From RGIG8497 sp045593265 (GTDB lineage Bacteria > Bacillota > Clostridia > RGIG6154), in assembly GCA_045593265.1 (NCBI GenBank), contig JAZNWH010000125.1:1-15237 (forward strand): DNA of 15,237 nucleotides, in the 5' to 3' direction. Under the pieces are notes generated by a model that was not told where the DNA came from, did no database searches, and saw only the letters and a program-made list of their open reading frames with translations. Below, in pieces: positions 14,775 to 15,237 of the stretch; positions within the stretch are counted from its first letter, which is position 1; each line of letters opens with the position of its first letter. Made by a program: the position numbers and the translations under genes.

Positions 14775-15097
14775 TGAAGTGAACCCCAAAGTTTAGACAA
14801 AATTTAATATTTAATTGCTTGTGAATGAGTTCGGTATTGTACCGGACTCATTCCTTTTAGTTTTAAAGAAATTCTTTCGTTGTTGTAGTAATGAATATAT
14901 TTCTTTAATTCATCAATGAAAGCGTTAACGCTTTCAAATTTTTCACCATAAAACATTTCAACCTTTAATATACCAAAGAAATTTTCCATAGCTCCATTAT
15001 CCATACAGTTACCTTTTCTTGACATACTTTGAGTAATATTATGTTCCGATAATAATCGTTGATATTCTGCGTGTTGATATTGCCAGCCTTGGTCTGA
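14775..15097 (-). mobile_element. IS3-family element, 3' remnant
   Basis: The element end at about 14775 reads TGAAGTGAACCCCAAAGTTT then AGACAAA, which resembles the terminal repeats of IS3-family elements with their ACCCC-AAA-GTTAGACA core. The orfB stop is 29 bases inside. The element is interrupted near 15097 by a different IS terminus, so its other end is not in the window and no target duplication can be checked. It lies about 20 bases downstream of the alpha-galactosidase stop, where that gene's terminator would be expected. Confidence 0.75.
14804..15097 (-). pseudogene. IS3-family transposase OrfB, C-terminal fragment
   Basis: The open frame continues upstream of the internal ATG at 15025 and reads SDQGWQYQHAEYQRLL, then SMSRKGNCMDNGAMENFFG and, near the end, YIHYYNNERISLKLKGMSPV. 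This is the C-terminal half of the rve integrase domain of IS3-group transposases. It keeps the second catalytic Asp (in SDQG) and the final Glu (in MENFFG) but lacks the first Asp and the whole N-terminal part. Upstream of SDQG the family normally has His; here the frame changes to unrelated residues and meets a TGA. The break coincides with an IS256-type terminus. The fragment cannot make an active transposase unless the missing part is restored by precise loss of the inserted element. Confidence 0.85.
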
Positions 15098-15158
15098 AGG
15101 CAGTGTGAGAAAATTTCTGTAAATTCAATTTTTCTATGATAAAATATTCGTGATTTTG

Positions 15159-15190
15159 GGCAGGAACAGCCAGATTATGGCTTTCCTGCC
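15159..15190. repeat. Strong GC-rich hairpin inside the right IS terminus
   Basis: GGCAGGAA (15159-15166) pairs with TTCCTGCC (15183-15190), and AGCCA (15168-15172) with TGGCT (15178-15182), leaving one bulged base and a 5-base loop. It is much more GC-rich than its surroundings. No T tract follows on either strand, so it is not a standard terminator. It lies at the very start of the RNA that the adjacent promoter would make. Confidence 0.7.
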
Positions 15191-15198
15191 TTAGCTGT

Positions 15199-15227
15199 AA
15201 TATAGCACGGATTTTACGTCATGTCAA
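15199..15227 (-). promoter_or_regulatory. Consensus promoter pointing out of the right IS
   Basis: On the minus strand a perfect -35 TTGACA (15227-15222) and TATATT (15204-15199) are spaced by 17 bases. Transcription would start near 15192 and run out of the IS256-type terminus into the IS3 remnant, antisense to the alpha-galactosidase gene beyond it. Confidence 0.6.
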
Positions 15228-15237
15228 GGGCGGTCTC

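Larger units (their letters stand above)
15098..15237. mobile_element. Second IS256-family element, one terminus (partial)
   Basis: Starting at about 15098-15101 the plus strand reads GGCAGTGTGAGAAAATTTCT then GTAAATTCAATTTTTCTATGATA. This aligns with the terminus at the left end of the window (GAGAGTGTGAAAAAAAGTCT, GTAAAAAAGATTCCTTCTATGATA), with most of the first 30 positions identical. The lack of a transposase start within 140 bases suggests this is the opposite (transposase 3') end. On the minus strand the last bases can be read as RPPLT then a stop, which might be the transposase C-terminus, but that is only a guess. The element extends beyond the window. Confidence 0.55.

Noticed and set aside
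15159..15190. Right-end hairpin as a rho-independent terminator
   Set aside because: The stem is strong, but no T tract follows on either strand.
1..15237. CRISPR array, tRNA, rRNA, phage or toxin-antitoxin genes
   Set aside because: I saw no regularly spaced repeats, no tRNA cloverleaf or rRNA-like stretch, and no recognisable phage or toxin-antitoxin protein. Intergenic gaps are too short for most of these.

Overview
The window looks like a chromosomal piece of a low-GC, spore-forming member of the Clostridia (Firmicutes). The reasons are the strongly AT-rich sequence with A/T-ending codons, AGGAGG-type ribosome binding sites, near-consensus sigma-A promoters, a SpoIID-type sporulation protein, a DivIVA/SepF division cluster, and a mutS-mutL-miaA-hfq gene order familiar from clostridia. 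No species can be named from the sequence alone.

Layout. (1) Bases 1-140: the 5' end of an IS256-family insertion sequence running off the left edge, with only the first 22 codons of its transposase present. (2) 199-1080 (-): a SpoIID/LytB lytic transglycosylase. (3) 1229-2590 (+): citrate synthase with its own consensus promoter. It ends at a terminator shared with the convergent operon. (4) 12072 down to 2637 (-): a tightly packed ten-gene run, mutS-mutL-miaA-hfq-hlyD-like-sepF-yggT-divIVA-lspA-rluD-like. Gaps are at most 33 bases and several genes overlap. The only promoter I can see is upstream of mutS. (5) 12253-12525 (+): a small PQ-loop/SemiSWEET-like membrane protein, transcribed divergently from mutS. 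(6) 12558-13319 (-) and 13438-14754 (+): an AraC-type regulator divergent from a GH4 alpha-galactosidase, probably a small sugar-responsive pair. (7) 14775-15237: the 3' part of an IS3-family element, cut by the end of a second IS256-family element that runs off the right edge.

How the genes fit together. The long operon combines mismatch repair (MutS, MutL), tRNA modification (MiaA), RNA chaperoning (Hfq), Z-ring and polar division proteins (SepF, YggT, DivIVA), lipoprotein maturation (LspA) and rRNA pseudouridylation. It also contains one membrane-anchored HlyD-like adaptor with no transporter partner. The accessory end consists of the alpha-galactosidase with its regulator, next to nested insertion sequences.

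I do not see an obviously new multi-gene system. The points most worth a second look are: the IS256-type transposase Shine-Dalgarno fully buried in a 14-bp hairpin; the nested IS at the right end with a perfect-spacing outward promoter; the orphan HlyD-like protein in the hfq-sepF interval where ylmE (and later ylmH) would be expected; and an asparagine in place of the second glutamate of the MutL endonuclease motif. Both window ends lie about 140 bases inside IS256-type termini, so the window may be a whole assembly contig broken at repeats.
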